This document shows positions 16,527-26,280 of a DNA stretch of 64,000 bases, piece after piece; the stretch's first letter is position 1; the number at the start of each line of letters is the position of its first letter. The position numbers and the translations under genes were made by a program. The stretch comes from DATKPE01 sp033854175 (lineage in GTDB: Bacteria; Bacteroidota; Ignavibacteria; UBA10030; SZUA-254): contig JAWOKN010000096.1 in the NCBI GenBank assembly GCA_033854175.1, positions 84,225-148,224 on the forward strand, written 5' to 3'. The notes below the pieces were generated by a model that saw nothing but the letters and a program-made list of their open reading frames with translations, did not search any database and was not told the DNA's origin.

Positions 16527-17462
16527 TTAAATCGAGCGAGATTCCACTTTTTTATTCCATTGCATGATAAGTTTCGGGGCTGTCCTGATGGTAAAAATCA
16601 TGAAAAGTGCGCCGCCCAGAAGATCGGCAACGTAGTGATATCGAAGATAGACTGTGCTGATGATGAGAAGTGTGCCGAAGATATAAAGCCACCACCGTGA
16701 GCTGATTCTGAATTTGTGTGCAAGATACATGACGATGAGCGTCATTTGTGTGTGTCCGCTCGGAAATGCATCGCGTTGTGCGAATGCAATCGGATTTGGC
16801 ACATGCTGCGGAATAGATTCACCAGAATTGATGAAATCTCGGAGGGGGTTAGTGAAGATAATACCGGGAAGATCGGTGTTCAATTTATCAAACTCGTGAA
16901 GTGTGAACCGGGGTCCAACGGCGGGAAAGATCATATACCCCACATACGATAACAGGAAACCGTAGGTTATGGTAAATACAGTGAACGAAAATTTCTGATA
17001 TTCCTGTCGTGCATAAAGCTCGGCACCAAGGGTGATCATTAACAGGTAATAACTTACATAGGCGACCTGAAGTATTTCTGTTATCAAGGGAGACGAGAAT
17101 TTCGTTAACCAGACGGTCGGATCGGTGTGAAAAATGTACCGGTCGCACTCTATAAGAAATTGATCCCAATCTTTCAGCCCCAATCCCTGAATAACGAAAT
17201 AGATTTCTTTAAAAACAAAAAAGATAACCGGAACCGGATACCAGTCATGAATAACCCGAAGGAATTTCCGCTGTGGATCCCGAGCGATCCGGGCCAGGAA
17301 TACAATCACGGATGATCCGGCTATATTGGCGATGATGACATAGGGCCATTCGGGAATTGTTCCGCTTCTGAAGACAATATAGATTCCCAGAGAACAGAGG
17401 AAGATAATAATCAGGGCATCGACAGGAGCAAGTTGCCGCCACCATGCTAATCGTTTAGTCAT
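16527..17462 (-). CDS. PAP2-family membrane phosphatase
   Basis: 311 residues with about six membrane helices and the PAP2 active site: VGPR in place of the full first motif (about 186), FPSGHTQMT (about 232-240) with the catalytic-cycle His, and RYHYVADLLGG (about 272-282) with the nucleophile His. The spacing and C-terminal position of the motifs recall PAP2_3/inositol-phosphorylceramide-synthase-like proteins. It probably removes phosphate from, or transfers a head group to, a lipid. It follows mgtA by 62 bases. Confidence 0.85.
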   Translation of the reverse strand: MTKRLAWWRQLAPVDALIIIFLCSLGIYIVFRSGTIPEWPYVIIANIAGSSVIVFLARIARDPQRKFLRVIHDWYPVPVIFFVFKEIYFVIQGLGLKDWDQFLIECDRYIFHTDPTVWLTKFSSPLITEILQVAYVSYYLLMITLGAELYARQEYQKFSFTVFTITYGFLLSYVGYMIFPAVGPRFTLHEFDKLNTDLPGIIFTNPLRDFINSGESIPQHVPNPIAFAQRDAFPSGHTQMTLIVMYLAHKFRISSRWWLYIFGTLLIISTVYLRYHYVADLLGGALFMIFTIRTAPKLIMQWNKKVESRSI

Positions 17463-17524
17463 GAAGTTATCTCACCCGGACTGCAAGATATCAAAAGGGG
17501 TTGAAAAAGGGACGGGCGCATACC

Positions 17525-20158
17525 TCATATCCAGGATTTTCGGATGAGGATCGTTTTCACGACCTGGGTCAGAGTGACATAGCAGAGAAGAGTCAGGAGC
17601 AAGAGAGGCCAGTACAGCACCGGCAGCTCGGTAAAACCCAGCGATGGTGCCAGTCCGGAGTGTGGCAACAACAAACCGACTCCCATGATAATCGCTGATG
17701 TGAGGATCAGTGGGACACTCGGGATGCTTTGTAGAAATGGAATTTTATTAGTGCGGATAATATGAATGATGAGAGTTTGCGTCATAAGGGATTCGACAAA
17801 CCATCCCGTCTGAAACAGCGATGCGCGCTGGGGGTCCCAGCAGTTGAAAACATACAGCATGATGAAATATGTCGTGTAATCAAATATTGAGCTGATCGGG
17901 CCGATGAAGAGAATAAACCTTTTAATTTCATCCATCGACCATGGCCTCGGCTTTGCGACCTGCTCAGGATCAACATTGTCCGTTGGAATCGGTACTTGTG
18001 AAAAATCGTACATCAGATTGTTGGTAAGAACCTGTATGGGGAGCATGGGCACAAAGGGGAGGAAAGCACTGGCCCCCAAAACGCTGAACATGTTACCGAA
18101 GTTTGAACTCGCACCCATTCTCACATACTTGACGATATTGGCAAAGACTTTACGGCCTTCGAGGACTCCCTCTTCGAGGACCATCAGGCTTTTTTCAAGG
18201 AGAATGACATCAGCGGATTCCTTGGCGATATCGACGGCGGAATCGACGGAAATACCAACATCAGCGGCACGCAGGGCCGGTGCATCATTGATCCCGTCTC
18301 CCATGAATCCGACGACATGTTTTTTTGCCCTTAGCACCTCGATAATACGTTGCTTGTGCGCAGGGGAAAGGCGTGCGAAAATTGTTGCCTTTTCAGCTGC
18401 CTCAAGCAACTCTTCGTCTGACATTTTTTCGATGTCCGTACCGATAACAAGGTTTTCAGTCGGCAGGCCTACCTCATGGCATACTTTTTTACTGACGAGA
18501 TCGTTGTCTCCCGTGAGGATCTTTACGGTGACACCATGTTTTTGCAGCGCCGCGATTGCCGGGCCGGCGCTTTCCTTCGGTGGATCAAGGAATGCCACAT
18601 ATCCCTTCAGGACGAGATCATTTTCATCATCCCGTGAATAAGCCGGTTTGCGTTCAAGATCCTTGTACGCTACTGCGAGGACGCGGAATCCATCTTCACT
18701 CAGACGCTCGTGCTCATCACGAAGATCCTGAATGAGTATCTGATCCATCGGAAGAATTTCTTCCTCAAGCTCAAACCGCGTGCAACGGCGGAAAATTTCT
18801 TCCGGTGCACCTTTTGTCAGAAGCCGGTGGATTCCATCAGGTCGTTCGACAACCACCGACATCATACGTCGCGAAAAATCAAAAGGAATTTCATCCACCT
18901 TCTTATAGTCGTCGATTTTCAGCTGTTGCAACACTTTATCACGGAAATCGAGAATTGCCCTGTCAAGAACATTCTTCAATCCTGTCTGAAAATGGCTCAC
19001 AAGGAAGGCATCCAGTAAAACGAGATCATCTTCTTTCCGCACAACATCGCAGTGCCGCTCGAGAACAACATGATCCATGGTCAGGGTTCCCGTTTTGTCT
19101 GTGCAAAGCACATCCATCGCCCCGAAGTTTTGTATGGAATTCAGCCTTTTGACAATAACCTTTTTCCTCGACATCAGTATTGCACCCTTGGAAAGACTGA
19201 CCGAAACAATCATCGGCAGCATTTCGGGGGTAAGTCCGACGGCAACAGCAAGGGCGAAGAAAAATGCTTCTCCCCAGTTACCCTTTGTTAATCCATTGAT
19301 GAGGAATACCAGTGGGACCATGACCGTCATAAAACGGATCATCAGCCAGGTGAAGCGCTTGATTCCTTTGTCAAAACTTGTTTCCACCTGCTGACCAACA
19401 ATGCTGCCTGCCATTGTGCCGAAATATGTTTGTCGACCCGATGCGACCACAACCGCCAGCGCAGTTCCGCTTTCCACGCTCGTGCCGAGGAAACAGATAT
19501 CTGAAAATTCTAGCGGTGTGATGTTTTCCCGCGTCTCTTTTATATCAAATTTTTCTATTGGAAGCGACTCGCCGGTGAGGCTGGCCTGAATGATGAACAG
19601 ATCCTTCGAGGAGACAACCCGCAGGTCGGCGGGGATCATATCACCCGCGGAGAGTTTCACAATATCCCCTGGTACGAGGTCTTTCAGAGGTACTTCAATC
19701 GCCTGTCCGTCGCGGATGGCGGTTGCCGTGACCTTGATCATCGCTTTTAATTTTGTCGCTGCTGTATCAGCCCGGTTTTCCTGGATGAATCTGAGGAGAA
19801 CGCCAAGAATGACCATTAGGCACATGACGATGCCCGCGCGAATATCGCCGGTTGCGAATGAAATAATTGCGAGAGCTGTGAGTAGGATAACAAGGGGATT
19901 CCGCGTTGTTGTCATGAGACGCCAGAACCAGCCATGTTTCACTTCCTGGGCAACCTCGTTCAGACCGAAGGTCACTTTCCGCGATTCGACCTCTGATTCT
20001 GTTAATCCCTGCAGACTTGTGCCGAGTTTCTCCATTACTTCCCGGGCTTCGGATCTAGCGGCATCAACGATTTGGGGAGATACCTGAATACCCGTTGCGA
20101 ATTTTTTCAGTGGGATTGATATTCGCGAGACGACATTATTGATTATTGGTGTCGGCAT
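17525..20158 (-). CDS. mgtA: Magnesium-importing P-type ATPase
   Basis: 877-residue type IIIB P-ATPase of the inner membrane. The actuator TGES is at 195-198, the phosphorylated Asp354 lies in DKTGTLT, KGAPEE is in the nucleotide domain and MGDGINDAPALR in the hinge. GLTPEMLP (308-315) in helix M4 and NNLMYDFSQVPIPTDNVD in the C-terminal membrane part are typical of MgtA/MgtB. No Mg2+ sensor leader is evident: the gap to rsmA is only 27 bases, so expression probably follows the asmA-rsmA message. Confidence 0.93.
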   Translation of the reverse strand: MPTPIINNVVSRISIPLKKFATGIQVSPQIVDAARSEAREVMEKLGTSLQGLTESEVESRKVTFGLNEVAQEVKHGWFWRLMTTTRNPLVILLTALAIISFATGDIRAGIVMCLMVILGVLLRFIQENRADTAATKLKAMIKVTATAIRDGQAIEVPLKDLVPGDIVKLSAGDMIPADLRVVSSKDLFIIQASLTGESLPIEKFDIKETRENITPLEFSDICFLGTSVESGTALAVVVASGRQTYFGTMAGSIVGQQVETSFDKGIKRFTWLMIRFMTVMVPLVFLINGLTKGNWGEAFFFALAVAVGLTPEMLPMIVSVSLSKGAILMSRKKVIVKRLNSIQNFGAMDVLCTDKTGTLTMDHVVLERHCDVVRKEDDLVLLDAFLVSHFQTGLKNVLDRAILDFRDKVLQQLKIDDYKKVDEIPFDFSRRMMSVVVERPDGIHRLLTKGAPEEIFRRCTRFELEEEILPMDQILIQDLRDEHERLSEDGFRVLAVAYKDLERKPAYSRDDENDLVLKGYVAFLDPPKESAGPAIAALQKHGVTVKILTGDNDLVSKKVCHEVGLPTENLVIGTDIEKMSDEELLEAAEKATIFARLSPAHKQRIIEVLRAKKHVVGFMGDGINDAPALRAADVGISVDSAVDIAKESADVILLEKSLMVLEEGVLEGRKVFANIVKYVRMGASSNFGNMFSVLGASAFLPFVPMLPIQVLTNNLMYDFSQVPIPTDNVDPEQVAKPRPWSMDEIKRFILFIGPISSIFDYTTYFIMLYVFNCWDPQRASLFQTGWFVESLMTQTLIIHIIRTNKIPFLQSIPSVPLILTSAIIMGVGLLLPHSGLAPSLGFTELPVLYWPLLLLTLLCYVTLTQVVKTILIRKSWI

Positions 20159-20185
20159 ATCATAAGATGATTGAATCTGTCCTAG

Positions 20186-21052
20186 TCACAGTGAGACGTC
20201 CCCGGCCGGCGAACCAAGGCGAGCACTGGATATTCCACGCAGATGCAATCCGGTTTCCTCGGTCAAGGTAATAAAATCATCGGTATCCAATTCCTCGGGT
20301 CGCTTATTAAGCGGAAACTTGATCATTCCAAGCAATTTGTTGACTGTCTGTTCATCATACGGAAGATAATGTAAACTGTTGCGAAGTGTCTTCCGGCGTT
20401 TGCCGAAGGTTGTCCGGATAATTGTCCGAAAAAGTTTCTGATCGACATTATACCGCACCTGACCGAAGATCCGCAGCTGAATGACTGAGGAGGTCACACG
20501 TGGTTTGGGATAAAAGCATTCAGGTGAAACATCGAAAAGGATAGCAGGTGAGCTGTAAAATTGAGTAAGAACGCTCAAAATCCCATATGCTTTTGTGTTC
20601 GGCCTAGCGATTATACGCTGCGCAACCTCCCGTTGTACCATGAAGGTGCAGTCGGTGATATCTGCTGTGTGATCGATAATCTTAAAGAGGATCGGGCTTG
20701 TGAGATGATAGGGAATATTCCCGACAATTCTAAATTTTTGATGGAATTTTTTCCGCCAGGAGGTAAAATCGGTGTTTAGGATATCCTCGTGCACGACGGT
20801 AACTTTGGTGCAATTGAACTCGCGTCGAAGGCTTTCAACGATTCGACCATCGATTTCAATAAGAGCGATGGCTTTGACCAATGGAACCAGGGAACGGGAG
20901 AGAGCGCCATTTCCGGGACCGATTTCAAGGAAGCAATCGTTTCCGGTCGGAACTAGGTGGCGGAGAGTTTTCCGGATAATATTATCATCGACAAGGAAAT
21001 TTTGACCGAGAGATTGTTTAGGCTTGAACGTCAGGTGTCGCGGCGACATCAC
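20186..21052 (-). CDS. rsmA: 16S rRNA A1518/A1519 dimethyltransferase
   Basis: KsgA/RsmA dimethylates two adjacent adenosines in helix 45 of 16S rRNA. The 288 residues have the family N terminus (SLGQNFLVDDNIIRK), the SAM loop EIGPGNGALS (about 42-51) and motif IV NIPYHLTSPI (about 114-123) of N6-adenine methylases. FGKRRKTLRNSL is in the C-terminal domain. It starts two bases after the asmA stop. Confidence 0.96.
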   Translation of the reverse strand: MMSPRHLTFKPKQSLGQNFLVDDNIIRKTLRHLVPTGNDCFLEIGPGNGALSRSLVPLVKAIALIEIDGRIVESLRREFNCTKVTVVHEDILNTDFTSWRKKFHQKFRIVGNIPYHLTSPILFKIIDHTADITDCTFMVQREVAQRIIARPNTKAYGILSVLTQFYSSPAILFDVSPECFYPKPRVTSSVIQLRIFGQVRYNVDQKLFRTIIRTTFGKRRKTLRNSLHYLPYDEQTVNKLLGMIKFPLNKRPEELDTDDFITLTEETGLHLRGISSARLGSPAGDVSL

Positions 21053-21054
21053 GA

Positions 21055-23553
21055 TCAGGGTTTTTTAAAGAGATTCTTCAAACCTTCTTTGACTTTGTTT
21101 TTCAGGGCATCTTCACCCTTCTGTTGAAGGGCTTTTCTGGCCATTTCCTGCTGTGCCTGGGTGTCAAGCTGCAACGCCGGATTCGAAGATGTACCACCGA
21201 CGTGGAACGGCAGGTTGAGTCTACCATCTTTGTCCTTGAAATACTCTAGAAGATTTCCCGCAACGCCGGGTAAGTTTATTTTGCCCGACATTTCAGGAGG
21301 AAGCTTTACCGTCAGTGCGTAGTCAAGCGTGCCATCAAGCCCCTGGGAACCATTGAGAGCGAAGCTGGTGGTACCTGCGTCCACCTTTAAATCCTTCACG
21401 TTTAATCTTCCATTTGCGACGGAAAAAGAATTGGTCCAGTCCTTGAAATTGATCACTTTGAGCTGATCCGCACCGGTAAGAGATGCAAGTTTTTGTGTAA
21501 GCGGAAACCCGGTCAGTTTGCCCTCGAAAACTTTTGCGAGGCCATCGCCCGTCAGAGATTGTGTGTTGAGCCCCATCGTGTCGTTCAGATCGCCCCGTAA
21601 TTTTGTGTTCATGGTAAGCTTGCCGAAGAGATACTGCCCAAATGATGTGAAATTTGACAGCAGGGCATTCGATTCGACATTATTGATCGCGAGATCAAGA
21701 TTAAACGGCCGGTTATTTTCGTTGCGCAGATCGAGGGTTCCCTTTGTCTGAATCGATCCCTGGAAGGCGTTGACAGAAAATGATTTCAGATCGGCGATCC
21801 CATTACTTAGTGTCAGAGAACCCTTTGCATTCGTGAAGGAGAATTTATCCGTGACAAGTTTGTCAACGGCAACATCGGCTGCGACATCGAATCCTGGAAG
21901 AAGGCTCCCCTGTTTTTGATATGTTTTCTTTGACTCTGCTGTCTTCGGTGGCGCAGGTGATCCGGTGGCCAGATCCATAGTCCTGAGTTGATGGGAGATC
22001 AGTTTCACCGTTGCTGATGGATTTACACCGGATTTCTCACCTCTTGGAAATACCAGGGGAAGATAGTTCTTCAAAGCGAATGAAAGATTGAGATCAGACT
22101 CGCCGATGTTCAGAGCTATCTGTTTTGATTCAACTATCTGGTTGTTGATAGTGATCGTACCATTAAGGTTGCGGATGGGTTTTGGTGTCCCGGAGCTCTG
22201 AATGGTGACGTTCTGAAAATTGATCGTCCCTTTTCCGTTCAATGACTGCGGATTGTTTACTTTTCCGTCAATGGAGATATTGGTCTGAATTATCCCGTTG
22301 TACTCTGATCCCTTCTCAAGTGGATAAAATTCCTTTATCTCTGCGAGATTGAGTTTACCGGCTATCGAGGCGGAAACGAGGGGATCATCGAAATGAGAAA
22401 CATGAACCTTTCCGCTGATATCGTTCGACCCAATCCGAGCAGCAAACTGTTCAATCGAAAAATTTCCTATACCAGTTGCCCCCACCGGCGCAGAAGGTTT
22501 TTCGAATAAGCCACTCATGGTCATGTTCGTGATCGATTTCGGAAGAGATGAATACTGAATTTTTCCATTAGTTACACTGAAGGAAGCAGTTGTAGCCGGA
22601 TTAACGGTTGCACTGGACGGTCCCGCCATTTTTACGGAAAATTTTACATCTCCGGAGGTTGTCAGACCGGCTGTCTTTTTCAGCATATCGGGAGGAATAA
22701 GCGAGAGCAGTTGTTCCATCGTGGCACCTGGCGATGTGATCGTCAGATCCATGATGTTGGTGGTTTGTTGTAGCTGTGCAATGGTGCCTGTCGCGGTGAT
22801 TGGGAGATCACGCACGTGGCCATTGACATTGTCAAGCGATAGAACATCTTTATCGAGAGCGTAGGATATCCGGGAGTCAGCTTTCAACGGTTGATCGGAT
22901 AAATACCACGCCTTTGTTGTGCCATAGCTGATTTTGTCGATGGATGACAAGGCGTCAATAACAATGGTATTCTCACTCTGCCTGGATTCCGCCGATGCTT
23001 TTACATTGATTCCCTCAAATAGCATACGGCTGTCGAACTTGTTGTCCACCATTTCAAATTCACCGTCGTCAATCTCAAGATCGGAAACCAGCAATCCGCC
23101 GCCGACAGATGTCGGGGACCCACCTTTTTGAGGCTGGGGGGAGGTTGAACCTGAAGAATAATTTTTTATTCCGCCCTTGGTTACCTCAAGATAGATAATC
23201 GGACGTTGGAGTATAATTCTCCCAATTTCTATCTTCCCCGAAATCAGCGGAAGGAGTTTAACATTGATGGAGAGATGATCGAGGGAGATGAATGTATTAC
23301 GGTCGAATTTTGCTCCATCCGGATTTGAAAGGGTCAGACTATCGATAGAGACTGCGAGGGATGGAAAAACCGAAAGAGAGATCTCCTTCACTCCGACCTG
23401 TCGATGGGTTGTCTCTTCAATCCTTGGGAGGACCATCGCTTGAAGCCGATCGCTTGTGAAATAGAGTTTTGCTGCGATGATGATGATGAGAAGTAAGATA
23501 ATGGGGACTGAAATGATGATAATCCAGATTTTTGCCATTTTACTTATCGCCAT
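21055..23553 (-). CDS. AsmA-family protein
   Basis: 832 residues anchored by an N-terminal helix (about 9-30), then a long periplasmic beta-rich region with AsmA-type signatures (VKEISLSVFPSLAVSIDSL, and a C-terminal AsmA_2-like part ending DALKNKVKEGLKNLFKKP). AsmA-like proteins are now viewed as bridges for phospholipid movement between membranes; here that role is inferred from family. It is the first gene of a minus-strand unit with rsmA, mgtA and the PAP2 gene, driven by a good promoter just upstream. Confidence 0.85.
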   Translation of the reverse strand: MAISKMAKIWIIIISVPIILLLIIIIAAKLYFTSDRLQAMVLPRIEETTHRQVGVKEISLSVFPSLAVSIDSLTLSNPDGAKFDRNTFISLDHLSINVKLLPLISGKIEIGRIILQRPIIYLEVTKGGIKNYSSGSTSPQPQKGGSPTSVGGGLLVSDLEIDDGEFEMVDNKFDSRMLFEGINVKASAESRQSENTIVIDALSSIDKISYGTTKAWYLSDQPLKADSRISYALDKDVLSLDNVNGHVRDLPITATGTIAQLQQTTNIMDLTITSPGATMEQLLSLIPPDMLKKTAGLTTSGDVKFSVKMAGPSSATVNPATTASFSVTNGKIQYSSLPKSITNMTMSGLFEKPSAPVGATGIGNFSIEQFAARIGSNDISGKVHVSHFDDPLVSASIAGKLNLAEIKEFYPLEKGSEYNGIIQTNISIDGKVNNPQSLNGKGTINFQNVTIQSSGTPKPIRNLNGTITINNQIVESKQIALNIGESDLNLSFALKNYLPLVFPRGEKSGVNPSATVKLISHQLRTMDLATGSPAPPKTAESKKTYQKQGSLLPGFDVAADVAVDKLVTDKFSFTNAKGSLTLSNGIADLKSFSVNAFQGSIQTKGTLDLRNENNRPFNLDLAINNVESNALLSNFTSFGQYLFGKLTMNTKLRGDLNDTMGLNTQSLTGDGLAKVFEGKLTGFPLTQKLASLTGADQLKVINFKDWTNSFSVANGRLNVKDLKVDAGTTSFALNGSQGLDGTLDYALTVKLPPEMSGKINLPGVAGNLLEYFKDKDGRLNLPFHVGGTSSNPALQLDTQAQQEMARKALQQKGEDALKNKVKEGLKNLFKKP

Positions 23554-23602
23554 AAGTCACCATGCGGTAATTCATCGAAGGGGAATATAGTCTTGTGTAC
23601 AA

Positions 23603-23631
23603 AATATACCTAAATCGTGAGAGAATATCAA
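23603..23631 (-). promoter_or_regulatory. Sigma-70 promoter for asmA
   Basis: On the minus strand TTGATA (23631-23626) and TATATT (23608-23603) are separated by 17 bases. This predicts a start near 23596 and a leader of about 40 bases before asmA. Only one base departs from consensus in each hexamer. Confidence 0.65.
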
Positions 23632-23770
23632 TGAATTGGAGATGGTGCTCTGGTTATTCTACCGTCATACTTTGGAATTTTGTTCACGCGCATATATTCT
23701 CCAAATTTGCTCCTGGGGGGAAAGCGGGATTTTCTCTTTACAGAGAAAACCGGTGCGACGATCATGCAGG

Positions 23771-23800
23771 TTGACTTGCGTGATATGGAATTTTGCTAAT
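23771..23800 (+). promoter_or_regulatory. Possible promoter of the hisA-like/dap operon
   Basis: TTGACT (23771-23776), an 18-base spacer and GCTAAT (23795-23800), with a start about 50 bases before the ATG at 23859. The -10 matches only four of six bases. The 305-base gap 23554-23858 also holds the divergent asmA promoter; I see nothing else in it. Confidence 0.4.
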
Positions 23801-23858
23801 GATCGGTTTGAATTTCATTAGAATTTTCTGCATTTTAACAGCCAGAGATCGGTTTCCC

Positions 23859-24611
23859 ATGCTTCTTATCATTCCGGCAATTGATATCAAAGGCGGAAAA
23901 TGCGTCCAGCCAATTCATGGACATGAGGGCTTTACGTATTCCGATGATCCAACGGAAATGGCAAAACTCTGGAGGAAGGAAAATGCCAAGTCTCTTTATG
24001 TCACCGATATCGACGGTATAAGGGAAGGCCGGCTCATGAATTTCGAGGTCATAGATCGGATGGTAAAATCTGTAGATATTCCTGTTACCCTGGGGGGTGG
24101 TATACACACTCTGGAAGAGGTCCAACGGGCTTTCGACGCGGGTATCTATCGAGTTATGGTTCGCACCGTCCTTATTGAAGATCCTGACGAGGCCAAACGG
24201 ATCCTTGACAAGTTCAGCGCGAGCAAAGTCAGCCTTGGTATTGACGCCGAGAATGGTATCGTCATTTCGCCTTTGGATATGCAATCGACCGGAGTCACAG
24301 CCGTGAGCTTGGGATTAAACGCGAAAGAACTTGGTTTCAGGCGGATTATCTACTCCGATGTCGCTATTCAGGGGACAGGGCGTGGACCCAATTTCACGGC
24401 CATTCGTCGGCTAGGCGAAAAGACCGGTCTAAAGATTACCGCCGCCAGTGGCGTGACCGGATTATCGGATCTTCTGCGTCTCCAGGAGCTTGAGCCATAC
24501 GGAATTGATTCTGTTGTCATTGGAAGAGCTCTTCATTCCAATAACTTCGCCTGTCAGGGTTTGTGGCGGTTATGTGAAGCTGGAAACTTTCCCTACACAG
24601 CGAGAGTGTAA
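23859..24611 (+). CDS. HisA-like (beta-alpha)8 isomerase, divergent
   Basis: 250 residues of the HisA/HisF barrel. The start fits HisA (IIPAIDIKGGKCVQ with the first catalytic Asp), LGGGIHTLEEVQ is the N-terminal phosphate site, GIDAENG holds the second Asp and VVIGRALH the C-terminal phosphate site. The usual (R/K)DG of strand 6 is replaced (SDVAIQGTGRG), and the substrate-stacking Trp region reads ENGIVISPLDM. No other his gene is nearby; the operon is lysine biosynthesis. It may be the genuine HisA or a relative acting on another ribulose-type phosphate. The ATG at 23859 is chosen because upstream in-frame starts add residues unlike the family. Confidence 0.75.
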   Translation: MLLIIPAIDIKGGKCVQPIHGHEGFTYSDDPTEMAKLWRKENAKSLYVTDIDGIREGRLMNFEVIDRMVKSVDIPVTLGGGIHTLEEVQRAFDAGIYRVMVRTVLIEDPDEAKRILDKFSASKVSLGIDAENGIVISPLDMQSTGVTAVSLGLNAKELGFRRIIYSDVAIQGTGRGPNFTAIRRLGEKTGLKITAASGVTGLSDLLRLQELEPYGIDSVVIGRALHSNNFACQGLWRLCEAGNFPYTARV

Positions 24612-24616
24612 AAACC

Positions 24617-25552
24617 ATGAAAATTCTCGTTCTCGGCCACCTTTGCCTCGATGTCATCCATCATGCTGACGGAAGCGAGACACAGAGCCCCGGGGGAATT
24701 TACTTTTCCGTTGCGACGCTTGCAAATCTTCTTCCCCGATCGGACTTAATCGTTCCGATATTTGGCGTGGGAAAGAATGACTATGAGCGGATTATAGGAT
24801 TACTTGACAGATATCCGAATGTTGATCCGGCGGCTATTTTCAGAATGAATATTCCGACAAACCAGGTCCACCTCCATTACAAGGATGAAAAAGAGCGCCT
24901 TGAATGTTCAAAAAATATATCTGAACCGATTCCCCTGAAAAAAATCCGTCCACATCTGGATGCCGATATGATTCTCGTGAACATGATATCGGGATTCGAT
25001 CTGACTCTCGAAACGCTTGATGAAATCAGGATGGGGATCCGTGATGCTCATACTCCGCTCTATATGGATATCCACAGTCTTACGCTCGGAATCAAAGAGG
25101 ATTTTACCCGGTTCCACCGCCCGGTGGAGGCGTGGAGGCGGTGGCTTTTCATGCTTCACGCTGCACAGATGAACGAAGAAGAGGCTGCGGTTCTTTCTGA
25201 AGAACGGTATGACGAACAGGGGCTATCGAAACAGGTTCTTGCCCTCAACACAAAAGCACTTATTATTACACGAGGGGAAAGGGGATGCACGGCGTTTGTC
25301 GACAGCCATAAGCACATCCAGCGGTACGATTGTGCTGGTATTCCATTGGGAAAGACGGTCGATCCTACAGGTTGCGGGGATGTTTTCGCCGCAGCATACT
25401 GCGCTTCGTATATGCAGACGAAGGATATTGTCGGTTCACTCACGTTTGCGAATAAAATTGCGGCCAGGAAAGCCGAGCTTGCCGGTTCGGATCATATCGA
25501 TCTGCTTTCGTCACATGCCCTTGTGGAAGAACATGGAGGATCCTCCGTATGA
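24617..25552 (+). CDS. PfkB-family sugar/nucleoside kinase
   Basis: 311 residues of the ribokinase-like fold. DPTGCGDVFAAAY (about 251-263) is PfkB signature 2 with the catalytic Asp and anion hole, and the N terminus has the sugar-site GGIYFSVATL (about 27-36). Substrate (fructose, ribose, nucleoside or other) cannot be told. It begins five bases after the hisA-like gene and overlaps dapB by four, so a function in the same step chain as the HisA-like protein is possible. Confidence 0.85.
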   Translation: MKILVLGHLCLDVIHHADGSETQSPGGIYFSVATLANLLPRSDLIVPIFGVGKNDYERIIGLLDRYPNVDPAAIFRMNIPTNQVHLHYKDEKERLECSKNISEPIPLKKIRPHLDADMILVNMISGFDLTLETLDEIRMGIRDAHTPLYMDIHSLTLGIKEDFTRFHRPVEAWRRWLFMLHAAQMNEEEAAVLSEERYDEQGLSKQVLALNTKALIITRGERGCTAFVDSHKHIQRYDCAGIPLGKTVDPTGCGDVFAAAYCASYMQTKDIVGSLTFANKIAARKAELAGSDHIDLLSSHALVEEHGGSSV

Positions 25553-26280
25553 ATATTGCACTCATCGGTTATGGAAAAATGGGAAAAGAGGTTGAGCAGG
25601 CGGCGGAACGCCGAGGTGTCAGGATTAAACACATCTTTCCCACAGACAGGGAATTAATTTCTATCAATAAAAAATCGCTTCACGATGTTGATGTCTGCGT
25701 TGATTTTACATCACCGCTCGCGACACTCGATATTGTTCAGCGTGTTGCGGAATGCGGAAAAAATATTGTCATCGGCACAACCGGCTGGTATGATCAGCTC
25801 GAGCAGATAAGTTCGATTGTGGCAAAGAAAAAGATCGGTCTGCTCTATTCTCCAAACTTTTCTCTTGGGATGAATCTTTTTTTCCAAATTGCCGCAGCTG
25901 CTGCATCGTCGATTAATGAGTTTGATGAATACGACGTCGCCGTGCATGAAATACATCACCGTGAGAAAACCGACAGCCCAAGCGGTACCGCACTCACGAT
26001 CGGCCGCATCCTGCTCGATCATTGCAGAAAGAAACGTGAGTTGCTGACAGAAACCTCCCATGAAAAAATTCCCCAGGCAAAGCTGCATGTGACATCGGAG
26101 CGGGTGGGTCGTGTTGTCGGTACGCATACCGTCCTGTTCGACTCGGAAGCCGATTCGATTGAACTTGTCCACAGGGCCAAGAACCGGAGCGGGTTCGCAC
26201 TTGGTGCTGTCATTGCGGCAGAGTGGCTCGTTGGGAAAAAGGGTGTATACACTATGAAGGACGTCCTGGAAGCATTATGA
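25549..26280 (+). CDS. dapB: 4-hydroxy-tetrahydrodipicolinate reductase
   Basis: Second committed step of lysine/diaminopimelate synthesis. 243 residues: dinucleotide motif GYGKMGKEV (about 6-14), VDFTSP, GTTGW, FSLGMNLFFQ, and HEIHHREKTDSPSGTA (about 132-147) with the catalytic His and Lys. Starts inside the pfkB stop (ATGA) and ends inside the dapA start (ATGA). DAP feeds both lysine and peptidoglycan; mre/rod genes lie in the same window. Confidence 0.95.
   Translation: MNIALIGYGKMGKEVEQAAERRGVRIKHIFPTDRELISINKKSLHDVDVCVDFTSPLATLDIVQRVAECGKNIVIGTTGWYDQLEQISSIVAKKKIGLLYSPNFSLGMNLFFQIAAAAASSINEFDEYDVAVHEIHHREKTDSPSGTALTIGRILLDHCRKKRELLTETSHEKIPQAKLHVTSERVGRVVGTHTVLFDSEADSIELVHRAKNRSGFALGAVIAAEWLVGKKGVYTMKDVLEAL

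Noticed and set aside
17904..18641. 245-codon plus-strand open frame antisense to mgtA
   Set aside because: Opposite the conserved hinge and C-terminal domain of MgtA; Arg/Ser-rich shadow.
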